Origin: a bacterium
GTDB lineage: Bacteria > Hinthialibacterota > Hinthialibacteria > OLB16
Assembly: GCA_022072055.1 (NCBI GenBank)
Contig: JAJVIK010000010.1
Location: forward strand, 62,001 to 126,000
Reading direction: 5' to 3'
DNA: 64,000 nucleotides
Below the pieces are notes generated by a model. It was not told the origin of the DNA, searched no databases, and was given only the letters and a program-made list of their open reading frames with translations. Both the position numbers and the translations under genes were made by a program. Positions 37,559 through 46,344 of the stretch are shown piece by piece; positions within the stretch are counted from its first letter, which is position 1, and every line of letters begins with the position of its first letter.

Positions 37559-38794
37559 ATGACAACTGAAGTTTTCTTCCGCCGGGCGTGTGTCGCAAGG
37601 CGCTTTCGGCTCCACGCATTGTCGCTGGCGCTTGTCGTGGGCGGAGCCGCGCTTGCCCAGGATACCCCCCTGTCGAAACTCGCCAAGCTTTCGGACGACG
37701 ACCGCACCTGGGACAAGGTCCCCGAGGAGCTTTCCCAGCGAGCGGTTCCCGTGGGAGAGGTGGAGCTTAAGGTGGGCAAGACCAAGCAAGGGGCGGAGTA
37801 CCTCGAGATCGAAGCGGAGGATGACCACACCCACTTCATGATTGCCCCCAACGGTCCCGAAAAGCCCTCCTATTTGGTGGAAGCGGAGAAGGCTTTCTAT
37901 TGGCCGGATTTGCACCTGCTGAGCCTCGAGGATGAGGTGGTCGTCACCTCTCCCGGATGCCGTTTGGAAGGAAAGACGCTTGACATCCTCCTGCTCCACG
38001 ACACGGTCCGCCTCACCAAGCCCAAGGCTGTCAAAGTTTCCGACACCGAGCTCCCGATCGAAACGGAATCAGTGCGGGTCTCCGGGCTTGCAAGTGGGAA
38101 GCTGCCGGTCTTTAAGTGGGATGTCGACGGCGCTCCCGACAAGGAAGCCGCTTCGGAGATGTCGGCCGAGGCCCCCCCCGCTTCCGATTCTCCAACCCAA
38201 GCGGCAAGCGCCCCTCTTCCCCCCGAATCGACGCCCACGGTTTCGGATTCGAAATCGCACGCCATTCAATTGACCGGCGGAAGCAAGCTGGCCCTGGATG
38301 GGGAACCGATTGAGATCGGCAAGCTCAAGTCGGCGGTCAAGGAAATCCTCGCCAAGGACCCCAAGGCCGTCTTCTCGATCCACCAAGCCCCCTCGGTCAG
38401 CTCCAGTCTGCTCAAGAAGGTCCATCAGACCCTCAATGAATTCGGGTTTGAGAAGGTGAACACGGTGATGGAGAAGCAGCAGACGGTGACTCGCAACCTG
38501 GACAAAGAAGTCCAACCGGCGGTTGAAGCGGATGAGAGCGCTCCCCCCACCGGGAAAGGCGGGCACCTGTTATGGGCGCAAGGCCCTGGGAAATACCTCC
38601 TCAACGGCAAGAGCTACTCGGAAGCGTCTCTCAGACAGACCCTGCGAAGCTTGGCGCGAGTCTCCCCCGAAGCCCCGATTGTGGTTGCCGGGCCAAGGGG
38701 CGCCCCGGCCAATGTTCTCAAGGACTTGGTCGCGGATATCCGAGGGTATGGCTTCGAAGATGTTCGCCTCGCCTTCCCCCTGGCGGGTTCCTGA
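37559..38794 (+). CDS. secreted protein with two C-terminal ExbD/TolR-like domains
   Basis: A 411-residue protein with a signal peptide (RLHALSLALVVGGAALAQD, near 17-35). Residues 60-190 form a beta-rich part (SYLVEAEKAFYWPDLHLLSLEDEVVV ... RLEGKTLDILLL). A Pro/Ala/Ser-rich linker at 200-232 leads to two domains at about 236-303 and 336-406. Each has the ExbD periplasmic pattern: a short strand, L-DG or LNG, a helix (IGKLKSAVKEIL; SEASLRQTLRSL), a central strand (AVFSIHQ; PIVVAG), a second helix, and G-F-E-x-V. ExbD normally has one such domain on a membrane anchor. No ExbB or TonB is nearby. Function unknown. Confidence 0.7.
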   Translation: MTTEVFFRRACVARRFRLHALSLALVVGGAALAQDTPLSKLAKLSDDDRTWDKVPEELSQRAVPVGEVELKVGKTKQGAEYLEIEAEDDHTHFMIAPNGPEKPSYLVEAEKAFYWPDLHLLSLEDEVVVTSPGCRLEGKTLDILLLHDTVRLTKPKAVKVSDTELPIETESVRVSGLASGKLPVFKWDVDGAPDKEAASEMSAEAPPASDSPTQAASAPLPPESTPTVSDSKSHAIQLTGGSKLALDGEPIEIGKLKSAVKEILAKDPKAVFSIHQAPSVSSSLLKKVHQTLNEFGFEKVNTVMEKQQTVTRNLDKEVQPAVEADESAPPTGKGGHLLWAQGPGKYLLNGKSYSEASLRQTLRSLARVSPEAPIVVAGPRGAPANVLKDLVADIRGYGFEDVRLAFPLAGS

Positions 38795-38800
38795 GAGCGC

Positions 38801-40012
38801 TCAATCCTTGTAGGGATCGAATTCATCCTCCCCGGCCATGACCACCCCCACGGGGCGGAGGATGTGCAGAATCTCCAGTGTTTCGGAGTGGGCCTCGAGT
38901 ACATCCTGGAGCTTGCGGTAGACAAACGGGCTCTCATCGGTTCCGGCGCCGCGAAGGAGAACGCCGTATTCCTTGAGGGCCGCCATCATTCGCTCGCGAC
39001 TGATCAGGCCGCCGCTCCGCTTGCGGGTCTTCCAGTTGAGTTTTCCCGCGGCTTGGGTGCGGCTCATGACCCGTCCGGCGCCGTGGACTGTCGAATAGAG
39101 CGAAGCACGCGCTTCCTCGCTGTCCTTCCCTCGCACCACCACGGAAATGTCCGCCATGGACCCGCCCACAAACCCGAGTTGTCCGGGAAAGCACGGGGTG
39201 GCGCCCTTTCTGACCACATAAACCTCCTCCCCCTCATGGGTTTCCTTCCAGGCGTAGTTGTGATGGTTGTGAACCTCAAAGGTCACCCGCGCGCCAAGGA
39301 CCGAAAGGACTTGATCCACGACCGCGTCTCGCCCGACGTGGGCATACACTCCCGCCAAGGTCATGGCCCGCAGATAGTCTTGGCCAAGGGCGGTGTTGAG
39401 CGAGAGCAGGGTCGGGGGCTGGTCCATCGATTCGCCCAAGCCTTTGTCGTCGAACTTTCGCCCCACGGCCAGGTTCAGGAACCCGGTGGCAATCTTGTGC
39501 CCGAACCCGCGGCTGCCGAAATGGACCGCGACCCAGATGTCGAGCGTCGCCACATCGTAAAGAATGTCCACGTAATGGTTCCCGCTGCCGACGGTGCCGA
39601 GCTGCTTCCTTGCAAGGTCGAACAGGGACAAGAGCGCGGGCGCCTCCTCCCAGGTTGGGTCCTCGAAGAGCTCGTGCTCAATCGGGTTCGGGTTCTTTCG
39701 CCCGATTCCGAACTCCACCGTGGATTGAATCTCATCCAGGATCTTGGGGAGATCTTTCCGAACCTCCCCCAGGGTGAGGTTGGTTCTGACCGCCTTGTTG
39801 CCGCACCCGATGTCGTAGCCCACCCCCGACGGGGACACCATGCCCTGATAGGCGACCACTCCGCCGACCGGCTGCGAGTATCCCTTGTGATGGTCGGCCA
39901 TGAGCGCGGTCTGGAGGACTTGGCCGGTCTTGGCGCAGGTTTTCATCTGGCTGACCGCGCTTTCCTCGGGAATCCCCCAAATCCGGATGCCGTCAATCTC
40001 CTTGAAAGCCAT
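38801..40012 (-). CDS. rtcB: RNA-splicing ligase RtcB
   Basis: GTP- and Mn-dependent ligase joining 2',3'-cyclic phosphate (or 3'-phosphate) ends to 5'-OH RNA. The 403-residue protein has MADHHKGYSQPVGGVVA, VGYDIGCGNKAVRT with metal residues D67 and C70, LGTVGSGNHYVDI, HFGSRGFGHKI, EVHNHHNYA and STVHGAGRVMSRTQA, where the His is the GMP-accepting nucleophile. The ATG at 40012 is chosen because homology begins there; the ribosome site is weak and the frame is open to 40186. Archease is not adjacent. It diverges from the photolyase gene. Confidence 0.94.
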   Translation of the reverse strand: MAFKEIDGIRIWGIPEESAVSQMKTCAKTGQVLQTALMADHHKGYSQPVGGVVAYQGMVSPSGVGYDIGCGNKAVRTNLTLGEVRKDLPKILDEIQSTVEFGIGRKNPNPIEHELFEDPTWEEAPALLSLFDLARKQLGTVGSGNHYVDILYDVATLDIWVAVHFGSRGFGHKIATGFLNLAVGRKFDDKGLGESMDQPPTLLSLNTALGQDYLRAMTLAGVYAHVGRDAVVDQVLSVLGARVTFEVHNHHNYAWKETHEGEEVYVVRKGATPCFPGQLGFVGGSMADISVVVRGKDSEEARASLYSTVHGAGRVMSRTQAAGKLNWKTRKRSGGLISRERMMAALKEYGVLLRGAGTDESPFVYRKLQDVLEAHSETLEILHILRPVGVVMAGEDEFDPYKD

Positions 40013-40084
40013 GACGGTTTCATTATGGGCGCTCAGCGGCTTGCGCGGGAAGGACAGTGTCGGGGGGCAGTGTCGAGGGGCCGG

Positions 40085-40113
40085 TTGCCTCGGAGACCGT
40101 GAAGTCCTAAAAT
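40085..40113 (+). promoter_or_regulatory. possible sigma-70 promoter of the photolyase gene
   Basis: TTGCCT at 40085-40090 and TAAAAT at 40108-40113 are 17 bases apart. The -10 is close to consensus, the -35 weak. It lies 30 bases before the ATG at 40143. Confidence 0.4.
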
Positions 40114-40142
40114 AAGGTTGATGCTTGGGAGGGGGAAACCTC

Positions 40143-41780
40143 ATGGTCGGAAAAGCGAAGACGCGCGGCGGCTCCAATGGGCGCAAGGGTAGGGTTGGCG
40201 CGTTGGGTGTCTGGATTCAGAACGATCAGCTGGATCACCACGGGGCCTTACCGCGGGCGCTTGATCCGAAAACCAATCCGGTTTGCCTAATTGAGTCTGT
40301 CCCAAGCCTGACCCGCCATCGCTTCCACAAGAAGAGACTTGTCCTGGTCCTTTCGATGGTTCGTCACTTCGCCGAGGAGCTGCGCGCGCGCGGGTTTACA
40401 GTTTTTCACTATCAGCTCGATCAGCCGGAATCCGCGGAGCTCTGCGAGGCGGGAGAGGAGGCCTGCCTGCGGGATTTCGTGGCCCGTTCGGGGATCGCCC
40501 GGTTGCGCGCGATGGAGGCCGCCGAGTATGACGCTCAAATGCTGTTGCTCAGTGTCGTCGCGGGTATGGAAACACCGATTGAGGTCATTCAAAACGACCA
40601 GTTTCTAATCCATCGAGAGACCTTTTCCGATTGGTTCGACTCCATCCCTGACCCGTCCATGGAGAGCTTCTACCGGAAGCGTCGCCGGGAAACCGGAATG
40701 CTCATGCAGGAGGACCAACCGCTGGGCGGAAGGTGGAATTTTGATGGTGACAACCGTGTCCCTCCCACGGGGAACATGCCCATCCCAGGGAGTTTGGTGT
40801 TCGAGCCGGACGCCATCACTCGCCGTGTGATCGAGACCGTGGAACGGAGGTTTCCGGATCATTTCGGGGATACAGAGGAGTTTTCTCTCCCGGTCACTCG
40901 CGAGCAAGTCCTGGCGTGGCTCGCGGAGTTTCTATCCCAGCGCTTGAGGCTCTTCGGAATGTACCAGGACGCCATGCTGGCGAAGTCCAATCGGATGTAC
41001 CACTCGTTCCTTTCGCCGTACCTGAACCACGGGCTGCTTCGGTCCGCGGAGGTCCTCAAGGCGGTCGAGGAGGCTTACCAGAACGGCGATGCTCCGCTCA
41101 ATTCCACGGAGGGTTTCATCCGTCAGGTCCTCGGCTGGCGCGAATACCTGCATGGGTTCTATTGGATGAAGATGCCGGAGTATCGGGAGATCAATTTCTT
41201 CGATTGCCACCGCTCGATCCCCCAGCTCATGAAAGATGGGGACACCAATCTCAAATGTCTGAAGTGCGTGATCGACCAGTCCCGCAGGGACGCCTACGCG
41301 CATCATATCCAGCGCCTGATGGTGATCGGAAACTTCGCCTTGCTGATCGGAGTCGAGCCCAAGGCGATGGTCCGATGGATGATGGAGATGTACATCGACG
41401 CCGCGGAATGGGCGGCGGTGCCGAATGTGATGGGGATGACCCTGTACGCGGATGGGGGGGAAGTCGGCTCCAAACCCTACGCCGCCTCCGCCCACTACAT
41501 CGACAAGATGAGTGATTATTGCCACGGCTGCCACTATCGCGAGCGGAAACGGGTTGGGGAAAAGGCCTGCCCCCTCAATTACCTGTACTGGAACTTCGTG
41601 GGCGTTCACCAGGACCAGCTCAAGGGCAACCCGCGGATGCAGACCGCGATCCAGATGTATCGTCACAAGTCTCCCGCGGAGAGGAAGCTGATTGAGACCT
41701 CGTCCCAGCAGTTTCTCGAGCAGTTGGACGCCACCGGAACGGACCGTCGCTTGAAGAAGCCGGCGCGGGCCGCCCGTTAG
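40143..41780 (+). CDS. FeS-containing cryptochrome/photolyase-family protein (PhrB type)
   Basis: Light-driven repair of (6-4) photoproducts by the bacterial FeS-BCP class. The 545-residue protein has the DUF-type antenna domain (VWIQNDQLDHHGALP), RKRRRETGMLM, the FAD-domain segments WREYLHGFYWMKMPEY, AYAHHIQRLMVIGNFALL and the Trp-rich WMMEMYIDAAEW, and four Cys fit for the cluster: one before AYAHHIQ (KCVIDQ), two in DYCHGCHY and one in KACPLNYLYW. The ATG at 40143 has GGAGG upstream; an in-frame TTG at 40125 is alternative. Repair activity is assumed, sensing is possible. Confidence 0.92.
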   Translation: MVGKAKTRGGSNGRKGRVGALGVWIQNDQLDHHGALPRALDPKTNPVCLIESVPSLTRHRFHKKRLVLVLSMVRHFAEELRARGFTVFHYQLDQPESAELCEAGEEACLRDFVARSGIARLRAMEAAEYDAQMLLLSVVAGMETPIEVIQNDQFLIHRETFSDWFDSIPDPSMESFYRKRRRETGMLMQEDQPLGGRWNFDGDNRVPPTGNMPIPGSLVFEPDAITRRVIETVERRFPDHFGDTEEFSLPVTREQVLAWLAEFLSQRLRLFGMYQDAMLAKSNRMYHSFLSPYLNHGLLRSAEVLKAVEEAYQNGDAPLNSTEGFIRQVLGWREYLHGFYWMKMPEYREINFFDCHRSIPQLMKDGDTNLKCLKCVIDQSRRDAYAHHIQRLMVIGNFALLIGVEPKAMVRWMMEMYIDAAEWAAVPNVMGMTLYADGGEVGSKPYAASAHYIDKMSDYCHGCHYRERKRVGEKACPLNYLYWNFVGVHQDQLKGNPRMQTAIQMYRHKSPAERKLIETSSQQFLEQLDATGTDRRLKKPARAAR

Positions 41781-41806
41781 GTTTTTCCGACTGTCTTTTC
41801 CTGGCC

Positions 41807-43321
41807 ATGGCACTCAGCGTTCCTCCACACACCCGCCACAGCTTACAAGTGGATGAGGAAGTCGGTCTCGCGGTGGACCGCCTCAATTCCATGGGGGAGG
41901 GTGTTGGTCGCAAGGAGGGCGCGGCGGTCTTCACGCCGGGGGTTTTGCCCGGCGAACAAGTCACTGCTCGGATTGTGAAAAGCGCCCGAGACTTCGCCCG
42001 AGCGGTGGCCATTCGCCTCGAATCGCGCTCCTTAGACCGGGTCGAGCCGCGCTGCCCACTGCACCTTTCCCCGCGCGCGGATGGCCTTTTTGAGGACTCC
42101 CGACACTGCGGGGGCTGTCAGCTTCAGTCGCTTCAGCGAGCGGAACAGTTGGAGTTCAAGCGTGGGGTGGTCCATGACTGCCTTACCCGGATCGGCGGCT
42201 TGGAGGTCGAAGTCCTTCCCACGGCCGGCGGCCACGCGTGGGGCTATCGGAATAAGATGGCGTTCAGCCTCGCCACCAAGAACAAACGACTTGCCTGGGG
42301 GCTGCGCGCCTTGGAGGCGGGAGATGAAGCAGTCCCGCTGGAATCTTGCGATATCGCGCGCCCCGAGTTGTGGAAGGCGGCGGGCCGCGTTCTGGAATGC
42401 CTGAACCGGGATTTCGGCCCCACCCTTGCCTGGGATGGCCGAGAGGGACTGATTCGCGGGGTCACGCTCCGGAGCCACACAGGTCGGCCGGGGCTGGACC
42501 GGACTCCGCACGATCGCGCCGACCCATCCCCCTGTATTGTGGCGCTCTTCGCTCTGGCCTCCCAGGACGCCGAAACCGCTCTCGGGATCGTTCGGAGCCT
42601 TGAGGCCCTCTCCGTGGTCCGCCCGTTCTTCTGTTTTTCGGATCCCCGCGCGAGCGCGGTCTACTACGACCGGGCCCGCTTCCTCAACATGGCCCCGGGG
42701 AGGAACGCCTTTTGGGGGGAGGCGCAGTTGCGCGAGGAGCGTTGCGCGTGGCACACCACGGGGGAGTGGTCCACCTTGGTCGGGCCCACCAGTTTCCTTC
42801 AGGTGAACGACGAAATGGCCGAACATCTCTATCGGCGCGTGCTGGAGCTTCCCTTCGGGTCCGGAGGATTTGCGGTCGACGCTTACTGCGGGGTCGGTAT
42901 CCTGACCCGCGCCCTGGCCGGGCGATTTGAGCGCGTCGTTGGGATCGAGGTGGATCCCCAGTCGATCAAGCTCGCTCGAACCACCGCGCGCCGCTTGGCC
43001 GACTGCCGGGTTGAGTGGATCGCGGAACCCGCCGAGGCTGTGTTCGGCCGCTCATCCGGGAGCGACTCCAGGACCCGGATTGGAAGACCGGACCTGGTCA
43101 TCCTCGACCCGCCCAGGAAGGGCTGCCAGCCGGAGGTCTTGCGGGCGTTGCTGGACCTCCTCCCGGTGGATGTGGTCTACATCAGCTGCCATCCCGCCGC
43201 GCTGGCAAGGGACCTCAAGGTTTTGTGTCGAAAGAGCTACGGAGTTGCCACTGTGGAGCCGTTTGACCTCTTCCCCCAGACCCACCACGTGGAGACTCTG
43301 GTCCACCTCAAGCGGAAATGA
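41807..43321 (+). CDS. TrmA/RlmD-type RNA (uracil-5-)-methyltransferase
   Basis: Methylates C5 of a uridine in 23S rRNA or tRNA using SAM. The 504-residue protein has an N-terminal TRAM domain (LAVDRLNSMGEGVGR ... FTPGVLPGEQVTARIV), an iron-sulfur region with CPLHL and HCGGCQLQSL, the LQVN segment, the SAM motif DAYCGVGILTRALAG, and DPPRKGC followed by YISCHPAALARDL, with the catalytic Cys. The insert around 240-300 is variable. Whether it targets U1939 (RlmD), U747 (RlmC) or U54 (TrmA) cannot be told. It starts 26 bases after the photolyase gene. Confidence 0.9.
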   Translation: MALSVPPHTRHSLQVDEEVGLAVDRLNSMGEGVGRKEGAAVFTPGVLPGEQVTARIVKSARDFARAVAIRLESRSLDRVEPRCPLHLSPRADGLFEDSRHCGGCQLQSLQRAEQLEFKRGVVHDCLTRIGGLEVEVLPTAGGHAWGYRNKMAFSLATKNKRLAWGLRALEAGDEAVPLESCDIARPELWKAAGRVLECLNRDFGPTLAWDGREGLIRGVTLRSHTGRPGLDRTPHDRADPSPCIVALFALASQDAETALGIVRSLEALSVVRPFFCFSDPRASAVYYDRARFLNMAPGRNAFWGEAQLREERCAWHTTGEWSTLVGPTSFLQVNDEMAEHLYRRVLELPFGSGGFAVDAYCGVGILTRALAGRFERVVGIEVDPQSIKLARTTARRLADCRVEWIAEPAEAVFGRSSGSDSRTRIGRPDLVILDPPRKGCQPEVLRALLDLLPVDVVYISCHPAALARDLKVLCRKSYGVATVEPFDLFPQTHHVETLVHLKRK

Positions 43322-43427
43322 CCGAAGCGCGGAAGACTTGTCTAGCGCCTCCAAATTGAAGAGAGTAGAATTGATGGACAAGCGGGTGTAGTCACCGCGA
43401 CCAGGTGACATTGCATCGAGGGCGCTC

Positions 43428-44351
43428 ATGAGGTCCACGATCCTGACTTTTCTCGACCACTTGGTCACCGAGCGCGGGTTGGCGAAGCTGACTCGCTCGG
43501 CCTATGAGAATGACCTCAGCCGTCTGCTGGCCTTCCTGAGTAGGGTCCAGGGGATTTCTTGCTGGAGGGATGTCACCACCGAAACCCTGATCGCATTCCT
43601 GGAAGCAGAGAGGACCGGGGGCAAACGTCCGTCTTCGATCGCCCGGACTCTGGCGGCGATTCGAGGATTCTTCAGGTTTCTTGTGGAGGAACGTGAGATC
43701 GAGGGAGACCCGGCCGCGCATCTGGAGCACCCCCGCCTGCGCCGTCCCCTGCCGCACCCCATCCCGCCGGAGGACATGGTCCGCCTGCTCGAAGCCCCGG
43801 ATTCCGACACGCCGACGGGGGTCAGGGACCGGGCCATCCTGGAGCTGATCTACGCAAGTGGTCTGCGAGTTTCGGAGGCGTGCGGCCTCAAGCCGGAAAA
43901 CCTCCACCTCGCGCACGGCTACCTCATCGTCTTGGGGAAAGGCAAGAAAGAGCGAGTGGTGCCGATCCATGATCGGGCCCGGAAGGCCTTGGATCGATAC
44001 CTCCGGGAGGCCCGCCCCACGCTCGATCCCAAGGGGCGCTGCCGGTTTGTATTCGTCGGAAGTCGCGGGGGGGGCCTTTCGCGGAAGACCCTTTTCACGC
44101 GGATGCGCCGCTACGCCCTTCAAGAGGGATTGCGGGAACTTCCCTCCCCCCATGATTTGCGTCACAGTTTCGCCTCGCATCTGCTGGAGGGAGGGGCCGA
44201 TCTGCGGACAGTCCAGGAACTGCTTGGGCATTCGGACATCGCGACAACCCAGATTTACACTCATCTCCCCGGGAGTCGCTTGAAGCGCGTTTATCGGCAA
44301 CACCATCCACGGTCCGCCAGGGGCGCGACCAGGGACATGATCGTTAATTGA
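43428..44351 (+). CDS. xerD: site-specific tyrosine recombinase, XerD type
   Basis: Resolves chromosome dimers at dif with FtsK and XerC. The 307-residue protein has a SAM-like N-terminal DNA-binding domain (LTRSAYENDLSRLLAFL) and the catalytic set: Arg in YASGLRVSEACGL, Lys in LGKGKKERVVP, HDLRHSFASHLLEGGADLR with His and Arg, LGHSDIATTQIYTHL with His and the Tyr nucleophile. The GADLRTVQELLGHSDIATTQ version and the C-terminal VYRQHHPRS resemble XerD more than XerC. GAGG lies six bases before the ATG. No att sites or phage genes are present, so a housekeeping role is most likely. Confidence 0.88.
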   Translation: MRSTILTFLDHLVTERGLAKLTRSAYENDLSRLLAFLSRVQGISCWRDVTTETLIAFLEAERTGGKRPSSIARTLAAIRGFFRFLVEEREIEGDPAAHLEHPRLRRPLPHPIPPEDMVRLLEAPDSDTPTGVRDRAILELIYASGLRVSEACGLKPENLHLAHGYLIVLGKGKKERVVPIHDRARKALDRYLREARPTLDPKGRCRFVFVGSRGGGLSRKTLFTRMRRYALQEGLRELPSPHDLRHSFASHLLEGGADLRTVQELLGHSDIATTQIYTHLPGSRLKRVYRQHHPRSARGATRDMIVN

Positions 44352-44362
44352 AGGAGATTGAA

Positions 44363-45118
44363 ATGCAGGACTTGATACTGGTGGTGGAAGATGAACGAGA
44401 TGTGCTTAGACACATCGAAAATGACCTCCTCGAAGAGGGCTTCCGCGTGATCACGGCCATGTCGGGACAGGAGGCCTTGCGGTTGGCCTCGGAGCATCGC
44501 CCCAACTTGATCATCCTTGACCTGATCCTTCCCGGAATGGACGGAAGGCAGGTCTTGAAGACCATCCGCCGTCAGGCCGAGACCAGCCACATTCCTGTGC
44601 TGATCCTCTCCGCCCGAGCAAGCCACGAGGATCGGGTCATCGGTTTTGAGCTTGGGTGCGATGACTACATGGTCAAGCCCTTCAATCAGAGGGAACTGGT
44701 GCTGCGGGTCCGCGCGATTCTGCGGAGGATGAACCCGCCCGAAAACACCTCGGACATCATCCAGGTGGCCGATCTGCAGATCGACATGGCCAAGCACGCC
44801 GTGACCCTCTCCGGGGAGGTCTTGGAGCTCACTCCCACCGAATTCAAGCTTCTCACCTACCTGATCCGGCGCAAGGAGCGCGTCCAGACCCGGGAAAACC
44901 TCCTCACCCAAGTATGGGGGCTCTCACCAAGCGAGGTGGACAGCCGCACGGTGGACACGCATGTCCGCAGGCTTCGTCAGAAGCTCGGCCACCTCGATTA
45001 CATGATCAAGACTGTCCGCAAGGTGGGCTATATCTTCAAGCCGCCCACGACGGGCCTGATCGGCGGATCGGAGGAGGGCATGCGGGAGGAGCTGCCGAGG
45101 ATGGCGGAGACGGCTTGA
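44363..45118 (+). CDS. OmpR/PhoB-family response regulator
   Basis: A 251-residue two-component regulator. The receiver has acidic E9-D10, phospho-acceptor D53 in ILDLILPGMDG, and K105 in DDYMVKPFNQ. The winged-helix output domain contains LELTPTEFKLLTYLIRRKERVQTRENLLTQVWG and VDTHVRRLRQKLG ... IKTVRKVGYIF. The ATG at 44363 has AAGGAG six bases before it. No sensor kinase is adjacent. It follows xerD by 11 bases; the pairing is probably incidental. A hairpin follows downstream. Confidence 0.92.
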   Translation: MQDLILVVEDERDVLRHIENDLLEEGFRVITAMSGQEALRLASEHRPNLIILDLILPGMDGRQVLKTIRRQAETSHIPVLILSARASHEDRVIGFELGCDDYMVKPFNQRELVLRVRAILRRMNPPENTSDIIQVADLQIDMAKHAVTLSGEVLELTPTEFKLLTYLIRRKERVQTRENLLTQVWGLSPSEVDSRTVDTHVRRLRQKLGHLDYMIKTVRKVGYIFKPPTTGLIGGSEEGMREELPRMAETA

Positions 45119-45229
45119 AGGTCTATCGTGGTTCGAGGGTCTACCAATGGCCGCGAATCGAGGTAGAGTACTTCCAGTATTTCAGGACTCCTGAATTCTC
45201 GGGGGAAGAGATCCAATCGAGGGATAAAG

Positions 45230-45259
45230 CGTCGCCCGGCTCGCCGATGCCGGGCGACG
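45230..45259 (+). terminator. hairpin after the PhoB-type regulator gene
   Basis: CGTCGCCCGGC at 45230-45240 pairs perfectly with GCCGGGCGACG at 45249-45259, followed by TTACTGTGTTTT. The T run is imperfect but the stem is strong; it lies 111 bases past the stop and before the cytochrome gene. Confidence 0.6.
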
Positions 45260-45305
45260 TTACTGTGTTTTGCGGGAGAATTGGTATCCCGTCCCGCGCA
45301 AGACA

Positions 45306-46322
45306 ATGACGCCAAGACCTTCAGTTTTTCGATCCATAGCCGTCGCTCCGATTCTGCTCGCGTTTCTCTCACTGGCCGGCATTCAGGCGGCGGGGAAGCG
45401 CGACCTGCCATTCCAGAGCAATTTCCCCGATGATTTCCCCACGGTGGACCAGCTCAAGTTCCTGGATATTTCCAAGCAGACCCTCAAGGGGGAGGAATTC
45501 CTCGGAAAGCCGGTCCTGGTGATCTTCTTCGATCCGGGATGCGGCAAGTGCACCGGAAAGCTCCCGACCATTGAGAAAATCCGCAAGAACTTCAGCTCCG
45601 AAGGGGTCACTGTCCTCGGGCTCTCCTCCAAGGGGGGTGGACTGGGATCGGTTTCCTCGTCCTACCCCGAGTGGATCTGGGTCACCAACAGTCCGGGGAT
45701 CAAACACAAGCTTCAGAGCAGCCGGACCATGGAGGCTTTTGTGTTCGACCGACTCGGACAGGTCGCCTTCCGGGTTCCGATTGACGGATCGGAATGGAAG
45801 ACCTATTTGGAGCTGGGCCTGGGCGCGGTGAGCGAACGGGCGCTGGACCTTTCCGACATGCCGCACGGGTTTGCCGGGTCGGATGTGTGCGGGATGTGCC
45901 ACCGCGCGGAATACGATCAATGGAAATCGACTCCGCACGCGCGTGGATATGAGGTCCTGGTCGAGACCAACAACCTGCATCGGCCCGAATGTCATTCGTG
46001 CCATGTCACTGCGGAGCAGGGCCGCGCGGAGCGACCCTGGCCGGTGACCGCCCGCGGCCAACTGACTCCCAAGGAATTCCAGGAGATCGGCTGCGAGGAG
46101 TGCCATGGCCCGGGGGGACCCCACCGCACAAAACCCTTCGCGGAAGGTCATCTGTACAGCACCAAGGAGGAGTCCTGCCTCCGCTGCCATAACGCCGAGG
46201 TGGCCGGATGCGCGAAGGATTGGAAGACAGAGTGGAATTACTCTGAGTATCTGAAGCAGGTGGCCCACGGCGCCGGATCGACGACCCGATCCGTGCCGGA
46301 CCCCATTGAAATTCAGAACTAA
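45306..46322 (+). CDS. secreted redoxin-tetraheme cytochrome c fusion
   Basis: A 338-residue exported protein (signal in the first 30 residues, APILLAFLSLAGIQAAG). Residues 40-170 form a thioredoxin/peroxiredoxin-like domain with CGKC at 79-82 and a FFDPGCGKC strand. The C-terminal half has four CxxCH heme c sites: C195-H199 (CGMCH), C229-H233 (CHSCH), C263-H267 (CEECH) and C291-H295 (CLRCH), plus the EYDQWKSTPHARGYE segment typical of cytochrome c554-type proteins. The ATG at 45306 is chosen for the signal peptide. It probably moves electrons between a quinol or thiol partner and periplasmic acceptors. A zinc-ribbon/TPR protein gene follows by 22 bases. Confidence 0.88.
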   Translation: MTPRPSVFRSIAVAPILLAFLSLAGIQAAGKRDLPFQSNFPDDFPTVDQLKFLDISKQTLKGEEFLGKPVLVIFFDPGCGKCTGKLPTIEKIRKNFSSEGVTVLGLSSKGGGLGSVSSSYPEWIWVTNSPGIKHKLQSSRTMEAFVFDRLGQVAFRVPIDGSEWKTYLELGLGAVSERALDLSDMPHGFAGSDVCGMCHRAEYDQWKSTPHARGYEVLVETNNLHRPECHSCHVTAEQGRAERPWPVTARGQLTPKEFQEIGCEECHGPGGPHRTKPFAEGHLYSTKEESCLRCHNAEVAGCAKDWKTEWNYSEYLKQVAHGAGSTTRSVPDPIEIQN

Positions 46323-46344
46323 ACTCAAGATGCTAGGGTAATCC

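Noticed and set aside
38864-40102. A 412-codon open frame antisense to rtcB
   Set aside because: RtcB motifs on the minus strand are diagnostic; the plus-strand translation has no domain or ribosome site.
43428-44351. Integrase of a mobile element
   Set aside because: The protein is XerD-like with the chromosomal XerD C-terminus, and no att repeats, tRNA or phage genes are nearby.
45119-45160. A tRNA-like GGTTCGAG stretch after the PhoB-type gene
   Set aside because: No acceptor, D-arm or anticodon stem can be paired around it.
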